A stretch of DNA of 64,000 bases from Salibacterium aidingense DSM 18341 (lineage in GTDB: Bacteria > Bacillota > Bacilli > Bacillales > Marinococcaceae). The notes under the pieces are model-generated. The model ran no database searches and had not been told where the DNA came from. It saw only the letters and a list, made by a program, of their open reading frames with translations. The position numbers and the translations under genes were made by a program. Where the stretch lies: positions 198,113 to 262,112 of the forward strand of contig NZ_KE386940.1 of NCBI RefSeq assembly GCF_000429685.1, read 5' to 3'. Positions 27,131 through 35,850 of the stretch are shown here, in pieces. Positions within the stretch are counted from its first letter, which is position 1. Each line of letters starts with the position of its first letter.

Positions 27131-27277
27131 ATGGCTATTTTACATTTGTTTCAGAACCTCAGAGTGATAGCGACAGGGATACTTTCTTTAACGGCGCTAA
27201 GTATTATGATGTTTCAGTCTGTAGAGATTGTCCAGGCCTTTATGTCTTTATTTACCGATTATTTTCATAAGGATTAA
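27131..27277 (+). CDS. Small membrane protein, 48 aa
   Basis: The ATG follows an excellent AGGAGGG site. The product has one hydrophobic helix (VIATGILSLTALSIMMFQSVEIVQAFM) with a short polar tail ending in YFHKD. No family is recognised. It lies 110 bp after recQ and before a strong terminator, and may have its own promoter (TATAAT near 27103-27108). Confidence 0.6.
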   Translation: MAILHLFQNLRVIATGILSLTALSIMMFQSVEIVQAFMSLFTDYFHKD

Positions 27278-27301
27278 AAGAGGAATGGCGGCACATATAA
27301 C

Positions 27302-27341
27302 AGCTGGCGGAACCTGAAAAACGGCTCCGCCAGCTTTTTTT
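27302..27341 (+). terminator. Terminator after the 48-aa gene
   Basis: A 10-bp stem (AGCTGGCGGA/TCCGCCAGCT) is followed by seven T. Confidence 0.85.
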
Positions 27342-27427
27342 GAAGGAAAAAGTTTAATGTTTCAGCGGATGCTGGCAGAAAAGCAGGTTTCTGGAAAAGC
27401 AGAATCATGTGCCGCTCTCAGCCCATT

Positions 27428-27458
27428 AAAAAAGAACTCTCACGTGGAGAGTTCTTTT
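27428..27458 (-). terminator. Terminator of the cold-shock gene
   Basis: Stem AAAAGAACTCTC/GAGAGTTCTTTT with a small loop. On the minus strand a T-run follows. It is 16 bp after the csp stop codon. Confidence 0.85.
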
Positions 27459-27474
27459 AATATCTGTGTTGTCA

Positions 27475-27675
27475 TTATTGTTTATTTACGTTAGCAGCTT
27501 GTGGGCCACGGTCGCCTTCGACGATTTCGAAGCTCACCTGTTGACCTTCTTCCAATGTTTTGAATCCTTCTTCCTGGATTGCAGAGAAATGAACAAATAC
27601 ATCATCTGCTCCTTCACGCTCAATAAATCCAAAGCCTTTTTCTGCGTTAAACCATTTAACTGTTCCTTGTTCCAT
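27475..27675 (-). CDS. Cold-shock protein, CspA/CspB family
   Basis: 66 aa, the standard length. The RNA-binding motifs KGFGFI (RNP1) and VFVHFSAI (RNP2) are intact in a single cold-shock domain, which acts as an RNA chaperone. The ATG has AGGAGGATC upstream. A 17-bp-spaced promoter lies about 110 bp further up, giving the long leader usual for cold-shock mRNAs. Which B. subtilis paralogue it matches (B, C or D) cannot be decided by eye. Confidence 0.96.
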   Translation of the reverse strand: MEQGTVKWFNAEKGFGFIEREGADDVFVHFSAIQEEGFKTLEEGQQVSFEIVEGDRGPQAANVNKQ

Positions 27676-27789
27676 GTGATCCTCCTGTGTGCGCCTTACG
27701 CACGAAATAAATTACTTATCTTGCTAAACGCTATGATCAATCGGAAACGTTCATTCCCTCTCAATCCTAGGTGACAAAATAGCAATTCC

Positions 27790-27818
27790 ATATTACCATG
27801 CCTAAAAAACAAATGCAA
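27790..27818 (-). promoter_or_regulatory. Promoter of the cold-shock gene
   Basis: TTGCAT, a 17-bp spacer and TAATAT on the minus strand. The transcript would carry about 110 nt of leader before the start codon. Confidence 0.65.
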
Positions 27819-28139
27819 CACTTCCTGGGCAAATATTAAAAAATTTTTAAATCCCCCTTGGTTGAATGGCGTTCCCTGCTTCTTCCATGATAGAGGAAGT
27901 TGACTGTTCCCCAGTTTAAGGCAGCGGTAATCATACATCGTAACGCGGAATGCCGGGTCAGCTGGTTCAACCAGTATACTGCTAAAATGATATTAGAATA
28001 CGATAGGTCGCCGTTTTATTTTTTTTAGAAAAAATATCGAAAGTGATGTTTAATTACGGCGATTTTAGAGAAATAAAAGTAGTGGGCAGCGAGACTACAT
28101 TACGTACAGGTATACAATATAAAAGGAAAAGGTGATATT
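27819..28139. other. Intergenic stretch between csp and ohr promoters
   Basis: No gene with a ribosome binding site is seen. The AT-rich right half (28000-28139) must hold the ohr promoter. TACATTACGTACAGGTATAC and the following AATAT near 28095-28120 contain partial TACAAT-like half sites resembling an OhrR operator, but not a clear one. Confidence 0.3.
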
Positions 28140-28550
28140 ATGGCTATTTTCACAGCAAAAGCAACAGCACAGGGCGGAAGAGATGGACATGTGAAATCAG
28201 AAGACGGTCTAATTGATTTGAATCTGGTGACACCGGGCTCCGGTTCGGAAACGGGCTCCAACCCCGAACAGCTATTTGCAGCAGGGTATTCGGCCTGCTA
28301 TGACGGGGCATTAAACCTTGTAGCAAAAAACCAGAATAAGGATATCGATTCTAAAGTAACGGGTGAAGTCAGCCTGCTGGAGGATAAAAACGATAATGGT
28401 TTTAAAATCGGGGTAGAACTAAATGTGGAAATCAATGGTGTATCCCAGGAAGAAGCAGAAGAATTAACCACAGCAGCCCATCAGGTCTGTCCCTATTCCA
28501 AGGCAACCCGCGGGAATATTGAAGTAAAAATCAATACCGAAGCAAAATAA
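28140..28550 (+). CDS. ohr: Organic hydroperoxide resistance protein (Ohr)
   Basis: 136 aa, an Ohr/OsmC-family thiol peroxidase. The two catalytic cysteines are in GYSACYDGAL and AHQVCPYSKA, and the conserved N-terminal Arg/Glu context is also present (NPEQLFAAGY). It reduces organic hydroperoxides using dihydrolipoamide in characterised members. The VCPYSKATRGN ending is typical of Ohr rather than OsmC. The start has AAAGGTGAT six bases upstream. No ohrR regulator gene is adjacent. Confidence 0.95.
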   Translation: MAIFTAKATAQGGRDGHVKSEDGLIDLNLVTPGSGSETGSNPEQLFAAGYSACYDGALNLVAKNQNKDIDSKVTGEVSLLEDKNDNGFKIGVELNVEINGVSQEEAEELTTAAHQVCPYSKATRGNIEVKINTEAK

Positions 28551-28620
28551 TACGAGAATTCGAATCTGGAATAAAATCATTAAGAAAGGAAAAGAAGCTG
28601 GGTTACTACCATGATAAGGT

Positions 28621-28667
28621 GAAAATTTCCGAACGATTGCTATAAATCGTTCGGAAATTTTCGTTTG
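28621..28667. terminator. Strong bidirectional hairpin between ohr and the antiporter gene
   Basis: A perfect 18-bp stem (GAAAATTTCCGAACGATT with its complement at 28645-28662) and a 6-base loop. The core ATCGTTCGGA also occurs in the MITE-like element (about 4120-4130) and at about 33377, so part of it may be repeat-derived. Confidence 0.7.
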
Positions 28668-28743
28668 TACTATGTTATCGTTCCGTGACCATATATCGTT
28701 TCCGATCCGTCTCCGGCAGGCCCCCGGCAGAAAGAGCCGTACG

Positions 28744-29937
28744 TTATTCCCGGCGAAGCTTTTGCTGCAGGGGATAAAACGTAAGGCTCTGCACGAGAAG
28801 ACTCAGCATTATCATCATGAACGCCCAAGAGAGAAGGCCTGCATCGGACCCTCCGGATTCTCCCGTGATCCCCAGAAGAAGGGCAAGAGACATCGTTCCT
28901 TTGATCCCGCCCCATGTCATCAGAAAAATATCTGGATTGGTAAAGGTTTGGTTCCAGGAAGGGACCACTTTGACAATACAAAAGAGGACAGCCCCGCGAA
29001 TGGCAATAGACAATAGAAATCCTGCTCCTACAAACCACAGACCGTCCACTTGCAAGAAATCAATACTCTCTATTCCTATCATAACAAAAATAATAGAAAG
29101 TAATACCGGTTCCGTGGTTCCCCAAAAACTGGTTAAATCTTTTCGAAGTGTTTTTTCTTTTTCATTGCTCGTCAGTTCTTTGGACAGGATAAGGCCGCTG
29201 ACAACGGTGGCCAGCACACCGGAGACACCGATTCCTTCTCCAATGAAAAAACTACCGTAAGCCAGAAGCAGACTAAGCCAGACTTGGTAGATGTGATGGT
29301 CGATTTTATGAATACCTTTTGAGGTGATCCATCCGACCACCAGTCCTGCGGCGGCACCTCCGGCAGCCGTATAAATGAATTCCAAAGTAAACATGCCGAA
29401 ATCAAGGGAACGGTTCTGAAAATAATACCCCGCCAATAAGCTGAAAACTACAATACTGGTCCCGTCATTTATTAAGGATTCTCCTTCAACCACTTCAGCC
29501 AGATGATGCCTGTCTCTGCTTTTTTTCAATATTGAAACGACGGTGACAGGATCTGTGGGGACAAGCAGCGCTGCAATTACCATAGCGCCTGCCAGGGAAA
29601 TGTCCACCAAGGCCTGTCCCCCGACATAGAGGGCGACTCCAAGCAAAAGGGCAGAAAGAAAAACACCAATGGTACCAAGTGTGATAATGAAGGCTGCTTT
29701 TTTCCTCAGCTGCTGCAATGGAAACTGATAGGCTGAAATAAATAACAGAGCCGGCAGAATCCAATGAAAGATAAACTCTCTTGTCAGATCTACGTTTTCA
29801 AATACAGGGAAAAGTCCAAGGAGCATTCCTGCAGCGATAAGAAGAACCGGGGCGGGGAATTTTTTCTGGTTTTTATCCATCGTAAAAACAAAAAAGCCAA
29901 TGCAGGCGATGATTAACAAAATCGGAGCGTTCATCAC
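28744..29937 (-). CDS. Na+(K+)/H+ antiporter, CPA1 (NhaP-like)
   Basis: 397 aa with about twelve membrane helices. The core ion-binding region reads ALLVPTDPVTVVSILKKS, then EGESLINDGTSIVVFSL (ND motif of CPA1 exchangers), and later WGGIKGTMSLAL near the C terminus. It exchanges cytoplasmic Na+ or K+ for H+, helping pH and salt homeostasis. No C-terminal regulatory domain is present, unlike the antiporter at 45776. The start is GTG/ATG with AAGGAG upstream. Confidence 0.9.
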   Translation of the reverse strand: MMNAPILLIIACIGFFVFTMDKNQKKFPAPVLLIAAGMLLGLFPVFENVDLTREFIFHWILPALLFISAYQFPLQQLRKKAAFIITLGTIGVFLSALLLGVALYVGGQALVDISLAGAMVIAALLVPTDPVTVVSILKKSRDRHHLAEVVEGESLINDGTSIVVFSLLAGYYFQNRSLDFGMFTLEFIYTAAGGAAAGLVVGWITSKGIHKIDHHIYQVWLSLLLAYGSFFIGEGIGVSGVLATVVSGLILSKELTSNEKEKTLRKDLTSFWGTTEPVLLSIIFVMIGIESIDFLQVDGLWFVGAGFLLSIAIRGAVLFCIVKVVPSWNQTFTNPDIFLMTWGGIKGTMSLALLLGITGESGGSDAGLLSWAFMMIMLSLLVQSLTFYPLQQKLRRE

Positions 29938-30040
29938 AGGTTCTCCTTTTTACTGGTATCTTTTCCTGCATACCCCTCTCGTAAAAATATAAAACAGAAA
30001 ATCTGCAGGGCCGGGTGGGTGCTGGGCCCCCATCCACTCC

Positions 30041-30083
30041 TAAAAGAACAGAGCCCGGCAGGTTTCCCTGGACTCTGTTCTTT
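30041..30083 (-). terminator. Terminator after tctA
   Basis: A 9-bp stem (AGAACAGAG/CTCTGTTCT) with an inner CC/GG pair, just after the tctA stop on the minus strand. The T-run is short. Confidence 0.65.
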
Positions 30084-30084
30084 C

Positions 30085-31578
30085 TTAGACGGTATTCTTT
30101 TTTTTGCTGCGGATCCCCTGTAGTATAGGCACGATAAACGAAAGGAATCCCGCGATCAGCATCCCCAGCGCAATCGGCTGGGTAAAGAAGATACTAATGT
30201 CATTATTTGACATCGTCATGGCCTGCCGGAAGGATTCTTCCATCATGCCGCCGAGAATAAAGGCGAGAATAAAAGGAGCGGCCGGAAAAGACAATAGTCT
30301 CATCGCATATCCCACCGCACCGAACAGAAGCAGCAGATAGAGATCAAACGTGTTGAAGCTGATGGAATAGACGCCGATCATACTGAACATGATTACAAGA
30401 GAGATCAGCATCGGACGGGGAATAGCAAGTATTTTGGCAATGTAGGGGATAAGCGGCAGGTTCAAAATCAGCAAAAAGATGTTGCCAATATACATGCTGA
30501 CGATGACCCCCCAGAATAATTCCGGCTGATCTGTCATTAACAGCGGCCCCGGCTGAATATCCATTACCAAAAGGGCCCCGAGTAGTACAGCGGTGGTACC
30601 GGAACCAGGAATCCCGAGACTGAGAAGCGGGACAAATGCGCCACTTGTAGCGGCGTTATTAGCCGTTTCTGGAGCGGCCACCCCTTTCACAGCACCCTTT
30701 CCAAACTCCTCTGGTTTTCTCGCGATTTTTTTCTCTGTAATGTAGCCGATAAAAGAGGCGATCGTTGCGCCGGCACCAGGGAGGATGCCCAAAACAAAAC
30801 CCAGCAGAGATTGTCTGCCCATGGGACCGCCCATCTCTTTAACCTCTTTTTTAGTAAGCTTCAGGCTGCCAATGGAGCCTTTATTCTGCGAGGACTGGTG
30901 TCGATTGATGATTAAAGCACAGACTTCTGCGAGGGCAAATAAACCAAGGGCTACTACGAGAAAATCAATCCCTTCCAGCAGATTGGGGTTGCCAAACGTA
31001 AAACGGGTTGTTCCGGTTTGGCTGTCAATCCCAATGGTAACGGCCATTACTCCGACCACGGCTGATATAAGGGCCTTTAAGGTAGAACCGTCGGCTAAAC
31101 TTGATATGGCAGTAAGCCCCAGCACCATTAAGGCAAAGTATTCCGGCGGGCCGAATACGATAGCCACACTAGATAGGACAGGGGCAAACAGCATCAGAAG
31201 AACAACGCTGACCGTTCCGCCAAAAAAAGAAGCAATCGCTGCAATCGCGAGAGCTTTTCCCGCTTCGCCGCGCTGGGCCATCGGGTATCCGTCAAAGGAA
31301 GTGGCAACCGTTCCAGAAATACCAGGGGCATTCAATAATATGGAAGAAGTCGAACCGCCGAATACGGCACCGTAATAAACGCCGGCCATTAATACCAGGG
31401 CCACCGGCGGGTCCATGGTGTAGGTCAATGGAATCATAATGGCAATCGCACTGATTGGCCCGAGTCCGGGCATCATCCCGATCAGGGTTCCTGCCATCAC
31501 CCCTAAAAAAACAAATAGTATTCCCTGAAAACTGAAAGCGAGCTGGACGCCGCTGAGTATGCCTTCTAACGAACCCAT
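30085..31578 (-). CDS. tctA: Tripartite tricarboxylate transporter, large permease TctA
   Basis: 497 aa with about eleven to twelve helices. Conserved TctA signatures are GTLIGMMPGLGPISAIAIMIPLTY and GAVFGGSTSSILLNAPG, plus GFVLGILPGAGATIASFIGY in the second half. It forms the Na+-driven channel that moves tricarboxylates (citrate-like) or other organic acids delivered by the binding protein. The ATG has AAAGGAGGGGG upstream. It lies 15 bp after tctB and is last in the tctCBA order. Confidence 0.95.
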   Translation of the reverse strand: MGSLEGILSGVQLAFSFQGILFVFLGVMAGTLIGMMPGLGPISAIAIMIPLTYTMDPPVALVLMAGVYYGAVFGGSTSSILLNAPGISGTVATSFDGYPMAQRGEAGKALAIAAIASFFGGTVSVVLLMLFAPVLSSVAIVFGPPEYFALMVLGLTAISSLADGSTLKALISAVVGVMAVTIGIDSQTGTTRFTFGNPNLLEGIDFLVVALGLFALAEVCALIINRHQSSQNKGSIGSLKLTKKEVKEMGGPMGRQSLLGFVLGILPGAGATIASFIGYITEKKIARKPEEFGKGAVKGVAAPETANNAATSGAFVPLLSLGIPGSGTTAVLLGALLVMDIQPGPLLMTDQPELFWGVIVSMYIGNIFLLILNLPLIPYIAKILAIPRPMLISLVIMFSMIGVYSISFNTFDLYLLLLFGAVGYAMRLLSFPAAPFILAFILGGMMEESFRQAMTMSNNDISIFFTQPIALGMLIAGFLSFIVPILQGIRSKKKNTV

Positions 31579-31593
31579 GTTACCCCCTCCTTT

Positions 31594-32052
31594 CTATAAA
31601 GGAATAATTCCTGCCGGCAGGTTAATACCGAGCATCATTGTAAAAATACTGTAAAGAATAACTGGAAACAATACAGCAACCAGCATATTTTTGAGATGTT
31701 TCTTGTAACCGAGAAAATTAGAACAGAGATAGATAAATAAAAAAGAAACGAGAATGAATCCAGCCTGTTCCAAAAAGATAATATAACCAAGGGTTAACAG
31801 CAGAACTCCTCCGATTTTTATTACATCCTGTTTTGGGATTCGGCGTTTTTCCTTGTCTTCTTCCGTTTCCTGATCTTTTGTGAAGAATAGCAGCAGACTT
31901 AACAAAATAAGAAGCCATCCAAGTACTTTTGGCATCGTGTCCGCTCCGATAGGACCTGTGCCGAAGCTTTGCAGTTGATAGGAAAGGTACAAGTAAAAAA
32001 CCGCCAACGCAATAAGAAATAGACTGACTTTACGGTGAATAGGCCGAAGCAA
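31594..32052 (-). CDS. tctB: Tripartite tricarboxylate transporter, small membrane protein TctB
   Basis: 152 aa with four predicted helices, in keeping with TctB. Conserved features are GPIGADTMPKVLGWLLILLS in the first half and the paired C-terminal helices ending GINLPAGIIPL. I place the start at TTG 32052, with AGGAGGG seven bases upstream. The open frame extends 18 codons further, but that segment contains the ribosome binding site itself. It lies between tctC and tctA. Confidence 0.88.
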   Translation of the reverse strand: MLRPIHRKVSLFLIALAVFYLYLSYQLQSFGTGPIGADTMPKVLGWLLILLSLLLFFTKDQETEEDKEKRRIPKQDVIKIGGVLLLTLGYIIFLEQAGFILVSFLFIYLCSNFLGYKKHLKNMLVAVLFPVILYSIFTMMLGINLPAGIIPL

Positions 32053-32136
32053 TGGATGTCCCTCCTGTTCTGCGCAATATGAATGAGAAATACCGTGATC
32101 CTGCATAAAAAGACCACGGCTTCCTTTGCATTGATC

Positions 32137-33168
32137 TTATTCGCCCTGAATATTCAAGTCATTTAACAGCTTCTGCATTGATTCTTTTTCTTCATCCAAA
32201 AACTGTCTGTATTCTTCGCTGTCCATGTACATTTCGTTCCAGGCGAATTTTTCCCGCGTCTCTGCCCAGTGATTAGATTCATTTAGTTCCTGAAATTTTT
32301 CTTCATAGTAAGCAATCTCTGCATCGCTCATATCCGGCGGCCCGAAGAAACCTCTCCAGTTTACAAACGTTTCGTCAATTCCCTGTTCTTTTGCGGTAGG
32401 AAAGTCTTCAACAACGTCGCCTTCCATCCGTTCTTCAGCGGTTACACCAAGAACTCGTATTTCTCCAGCCCGGACCTGTTCGATCGTTTCCGTCACTCCG
32501 GAGGAATATACATCCGCATTTCCATTCAGCAGGTTTGTCATCGTACTGCCATCCTGGGCTGATACATATTTAATGGATTGAGGATCGACACCGGCTGCTT
32601 TTGCAATCTTTACAAACTGAATGTGATCCATGCTCCCCGGAGATGATTCACCAATGACCGTGATGTCCTCCGGGTTCTCTTTCATATCATCAAACAGTTC
32701 ATTCAAGTCCTCCCAGGGAGCATCTTCGCGTACGGCGAAGGCTCCGTAATCAGAAATCATGTTCGCAATGGGGGTGAAATCTTCATGACCGTATTCGGAC
32801 TGGCCGTTTAACGGAATCAACAGCAGCGGCGGAGACGCGACAAACAGGTGATGAGGATTGCCGGCCTTTTCTGCGATATAGGACCAGCCGACAGCACCGC
32901 CTCCTCCTTCTTTATTTACCACGCCAAACCCCTGATCGATGATGCTTTCTTCTTCAAATCCTTCAGCCGCCATACGGGCTGTAGTGTCCCATCCGCCGCC
33001 GGCTCCGGAAGGGGCGACAATTTCAAGAGATTGTTCCGGTTCCCAGTTTTCCTCCCCTGAGGAACCGGAAGCGTTTTCTTCTCCGCTCTCGTTAGAATTG
33101 CCGCCTCCACAGGCGGTAAGTGCAAGCGCTGCCATAAGACTTATAAATAACAGCCATAATTGTTTCAT
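32137..33168 (-). CDS. tctC: Tripartite tricarboxylate transporter, substrate-binding lipoprotein TctC
   Basis: 343 aa. A lipoprotein signal (ALTACGGG, Cys about 20) is followed by a Ser/Glu/Gly spacer and a Bug/TctC-type binding domain. APSGAGGGWDTTAR near residue 53 is the first substrate loop, and VNKEGGGGAVGWSYI the second. It captures an organic acid outside the cell for TctAB. The substrate is unknown; citrate is only the family archetype. The start has AAGGAGG seven bases upstream. A perfect cre site lies about 50 bp upstream, predicting CcpA control. Confidence 0.94.
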   Translation of the reverse strand: MKQLWLLFISLMAALALTACGGGNSNESGEENASGSSGEENWEPEQSLEIVAPSGAGGGWDTTARMAAEGFEEESIIDQGFGVVNKEGGGGAVGWSYIAEKAGNPHHLFVASPPLLLIPLNGQSEYGHEDFTPIANMISDYGAFAVREDAPWEDLNELFDDMKENPEDITVIGESSPGSMDHIQFVKIAKAAGVDPQSIKYVSAQDGSTMTNLLNGNADVYSSGVTETIEQVRAGEIRVLGVTAEERMEGDVVEDFPTAKEQGIDETFVNWRGFFGPPDMSDAEIAYYEEKFQELNESNHWAETREKFAWNEMYMDSEEYRQFLDEEKESMQKLLNDLNIQGE

Positions 33169-33219
33169 TGGAAGACCTCCTTTTTTTCACTGGATCTATC
33201 ATAAAAGAAGAGTGAATAT

Positions 33220-33235
33220 ATGTAATCGTTTTCAA
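33220..33235. promoter_or_regulatory. cre site (CcpA operator) upstream of tctC
   Basis: ATGTAATCGTTTTCAA fits the consensus WTGNAANCGNWWNCAW at every defined position. Located 52-67 bp before the tctC start, it predicts carbon catabolite control of the transporter operon. Confidence 0.8.
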
Positions 33236-33321
33236 AATAAACCGTATTAAAATAAAAAAGAATATTTTGTGCATTTTGTTCACAAAAATGGGGGTCTCCA
33301 TTGCAATCCATTGCTATACAT

Positions 33322-33366
33322 AAAAAAACACCCCAATGTTAGTTTTTTACTCTAACGTTTGGGGTG
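33322..33366 (-). terminator. Terminator after the citrate-type response regulator
   Basis: A stem formed by CACCCCAA and TTGGGGTG, extended by GTTAG/CTAAC, is followed on the minus strand by seven T. It separates the two-component genes from tctCBA. Confidence 0.85.
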
Positions 33367-33421
33367 CAGTACTGAATCGTTCGGAATTTATTATCTGTTG
33401 ATGGTTTTGTTCCCAGTCTCC

Positions 33422-34114
33422 TTATTTCCTGAAATATTTTCGTTCCGGGCGGCCTACAATGCCATAAATGGGCTTCGCTTCTGCTTCTTTAATGGATATC
33501 AAGTATTCCAGGTAGCGTCTTGCGGTGGTGCGGGAAGCGCCTAAAAAGGAGCCCATTTCTTCTGCTGTCACCCCCGCTGATGTTTGCTCTAATTCATCTC
33601 GGACGGTTTGCAGGGTAAGGGGGTCAATCCCTTTAGGCAGATCTTCCAGCTCCTTTTCTTTGGCTGCAGCGGTTGTACCGGAAGGGCGAAAAGAGGTAAG
33701 CCTGTCGATATGATCCTGGGTCAATTCTGCTGATTCGGTCAGCTGCTGCCGGAACGAGATATATTTCTGCAGTGTTTGTTCCAGCCGTTCGAGGGAAACG
33801 GGTTTAACGATGTAATCGAAAACCCCGTACCGAAGCGATTTCTGCACATGTGCTGTATCAGAGGAGGCTGAAATGATAATAATATCCACAGAGGGATAAT
33901 GTTCCCGGATATTGCCAAGAAGGCTGGTGCCAAGTTCATCCGGCATATAGATATCCAATAACAGGAGGTGAATGGGGTGCTTCTTGAGCATCTCCATTGT
34001 CTCTCGGGCGTTCAGGGCCCGGTGATCACATTGAAAGCCTTCTACCTGCTGAACCAATTCCTGATGAATGGAAGCGATGCGAAAATCATCTTCTGCGATT
34101 CCAGCATGAATCAT
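33422..34114 (-). CDS. Response regulator, CitB/DcuR/CitT family
   Basis: 230 aa. The receiver domain (1-120) has acidic Asp8/Asp9-type residues (AEDD), phospho-acceptor Asp54 (LLLDIYMP) and Lys in VKPVSLERL. The C-terminal part (about 165-225) is a winged-helix/HTH (VTAEEMGSFLGASRTTARRYLEYL), as in CitB and DcuR. Its sensor gene lies 16 bp upstream and the tct transporter genes downstream, so it probably activates tctCBA in response to the transported acid. Confidence 0.92.
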   Translation of the reverse strand: MIHAGIAEDDFRIASIHQELVQQVEGFQCDHRALNARETMEMLKKHPIHLLLLDIYMPDELGTSLLGNIREHYPSVDIIIISASSDTAHVQKSLRYGVFDYIVKPVSLERLEQTLQKYISFRQQLTESAELTQDHIDRLTSFRPSGTTAAAKEKELEDLPKGIDPLTLQTVRDELEQTSAGVTAEEMGSFLGASRTTARRYLEYLISIKEAEAKPIYGIVGRPERKYFRK

Positions 34115-34130
34115 GTTCTACCCCTCATTT

Positions 34131-35705
34131 CTATTTATTTTTTGGGATATAGATGGAGAAGACCGTTCCACCTTCCTCCCGATTATGAAATTCGATCATA
34201 CCCCCAAGATCCTCAACCGTTTCTCTTATAATAGCAAGGCCATATCCGCGTTTGTGCTCCCCTGTTTTAGTGGAGAATCCTTTTTCCATCAGGTCCGGGA
34301 GATCGGCAGGAAGGCCGTTGCCGTTATCGGTGACCTCGAAAATAATGTCGTTTCCCAAATCCGTTACAAAAAAGGAAACAGAAGGTGCTGGATGCTGAAG
34401 GGAGGCATCCATGGCATTATCAATGACATTGCCAAGAATGGAAATCAGCTGGGTCTGGCTGATATGCTCCGGGAGCGGATCCAATTGACTCGCTTCATCA
34501 ATGTTAAATTCAATTTTTCTTTCCGATGCCCGGCCCGCTTTTCCTGTCAAAATCGCCTGTACTGCCGAATCTTTTATTTGATGGAATAACACGGAAGTTT
34601 GTCTTTCCTGGTTGACCGTTTCTTCTTCAATCAGCTGGATGGCTTCCTCTATTTTTCCTAAATGCAGGTAACCAGCAAGGGCATAAAGTTTATTGGAGAA
34701 TTCATGATTCTGGGAACGAAGATCGTCCGAGTATTTTTTTATATCAGAAAGGGTGTTCGCCATATCCATCATTTCTGTTTTGTCCCGGAAGGTGGAGACC
34801 ACCCCGGCAATGGTGTCTTTGTGATATATCGGTTCCCGGTTTACAATAAATAATTTACCATTCATGGAAAATTCCTGGTTAAACTCGGGTTCGCCATGCT
34901 GCAGTACTCGTTCCATTACTGAATTAGGAAGGATATCGGTTACCAGGCTGCCTTCCACGTTTTCTTGAAAACCGAGCATGTCAATGGCGGAGTCATTTAC
35001 CATGGTTATGGTACTTTTTGTATCAATCGCAATGATACCTTCACGTATAGCTTTCAGCGTAGCCTGCCTTACTTCATAAAGGTTGGCGATCTGGAAAGGT
35101 TCAAGTCCGTACATGTCTTTTTTTATACTTCGGGAAAGGAACACAGCACCAACCGTGCCAATGCCGATGGCAAACAGCGCGAGCAGGCCGAGAATACCAA
35201 GCCGCTGCACGACAGTTGCCCGTAAATCCTCTATTAAAAAACCGACGGAAATGATGCCGACAATATCACCGGCGTCGTTTCGCACCGGTGTTTTTCCACG
35301 CAGAGATGGACCAAGTGTTCCTTCCGCCTGAGAAATGTATGATTCGCCGTTTTCCAGGGCGCGGGCGTTGTCTCCTCCTACCATGTGTTCGCCTATTTTC
35401 CATTCATCGGGGTGAGCATAACGAATGCCGTTTTCGTCTCCGATCACCACAAATTCTGCGCCGGACTGCTCCCGGATTCGTTCCGCATAAGGCTGCAGTA
35501 CACTGCTTGGGTTTTCTGACGCAAAAGCTTCGCGGACTACAGGAGACCCTGCGACATAGGTAGCCGTACTTAATGCTTTATCACCCAGGGTATCCTCGAT
35601 ATCCTGTGATTCCAGATAAGCAAAGAAACCGGATAAAACAACGGTAACAAAAGTGAGGAGAGTAAAAATAAGAATAATAATTTTCGTTTGAATGCTGACC
35701 TGCAT
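34131..35705 (-). CDS. Sensor histidine kinase, CitA/DcuS family
   Basis: 524 aa. Helix 1 (about 10-32), an extracytoplasmic PAS-like sensor domain (about 35-165), helix 2, a cytoplasmic PAS domain (about 210-315), a dimerisation helix with the phospho-His in SQNHEFSNKLYALAGYL, then an ATPase domain with NVIDNAMDA and DNGNGLP. CitA-type sensors bind citrate or C4-dicarboxylates outside the membrane. I place the start at ATG 35705 with AGAGGGAC upstream. The frame is open 79 codons further but would overlap the topB promoter region. Confidence 0.93.
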   Translation of the reverse strand: MQVSIQTKIIILIFTLLTFVTVVLSGFFAYLESQDIEDTLGDKALSTATYVAGSPVVREAFASENPSSVLQPYAERIREQSGAEFVVIGDENGIRYAHPDEWKIGEHMVGGDNARALENGESYISQAEGTLGPSLRGKTPVRNDAGDIVGIISVGFLIEDLRATVVQRLGILGLLALFAIGIGTVGAVFLSRSIKKDMYGLEPFQIANLYEVRQATLKAIREGIIAIDTKSTITMVNDSAIDMLGFQENVEGSLVTDILPNSVMERVLQHGEPEFNQEFSMNGKLFIVNREPIYHKDTIAGVVSTFRDKTEMMDMANTLSDIKKYSDDLRSQNHEFSNKLYALAGYLHLGKIEEAIQLIEEETVNQERQTSVLFHQIKDSAVQAILTGKAGRASERKIEFNIDEASQLDPLPEHISQTQLISILGNVIDNAMDASLQHPAPSVSFFVTDLGNDIIFEVTDNGNGLPADLPDLMEKGFSTKTGEHKRGYGLAIIRETVEDLGGMIEFHNREEGGTVFSIYIPKNK

Positions 35706-35850
35706 ATCTCTGTCCCTCTTCTCCAACGCCCGGAAGTTTGACATATATGTGAATTCTACCATAAGATGACTGCCTGGAAACGTCAACCCAGAATCCGAAG
35801 AGATATGGTACGATAGAGTCAGCGAAAACAGAGAGGAAGGATTGTCCCTA

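Noticed and set aside
28095-28139. OhrR operator upstream of ohr
   Set aside because: TACA-type half sites are present but do not form the expected extended inverted repeat, so I did not annotate it.
30785-31375. Long 196-codon plus-strand frame opposite tctA
   Set aside because: Antisense shadow of a confident permease gene, rich in Pro/Arg/Thr as expected from the reverse of hydrophobic codons.
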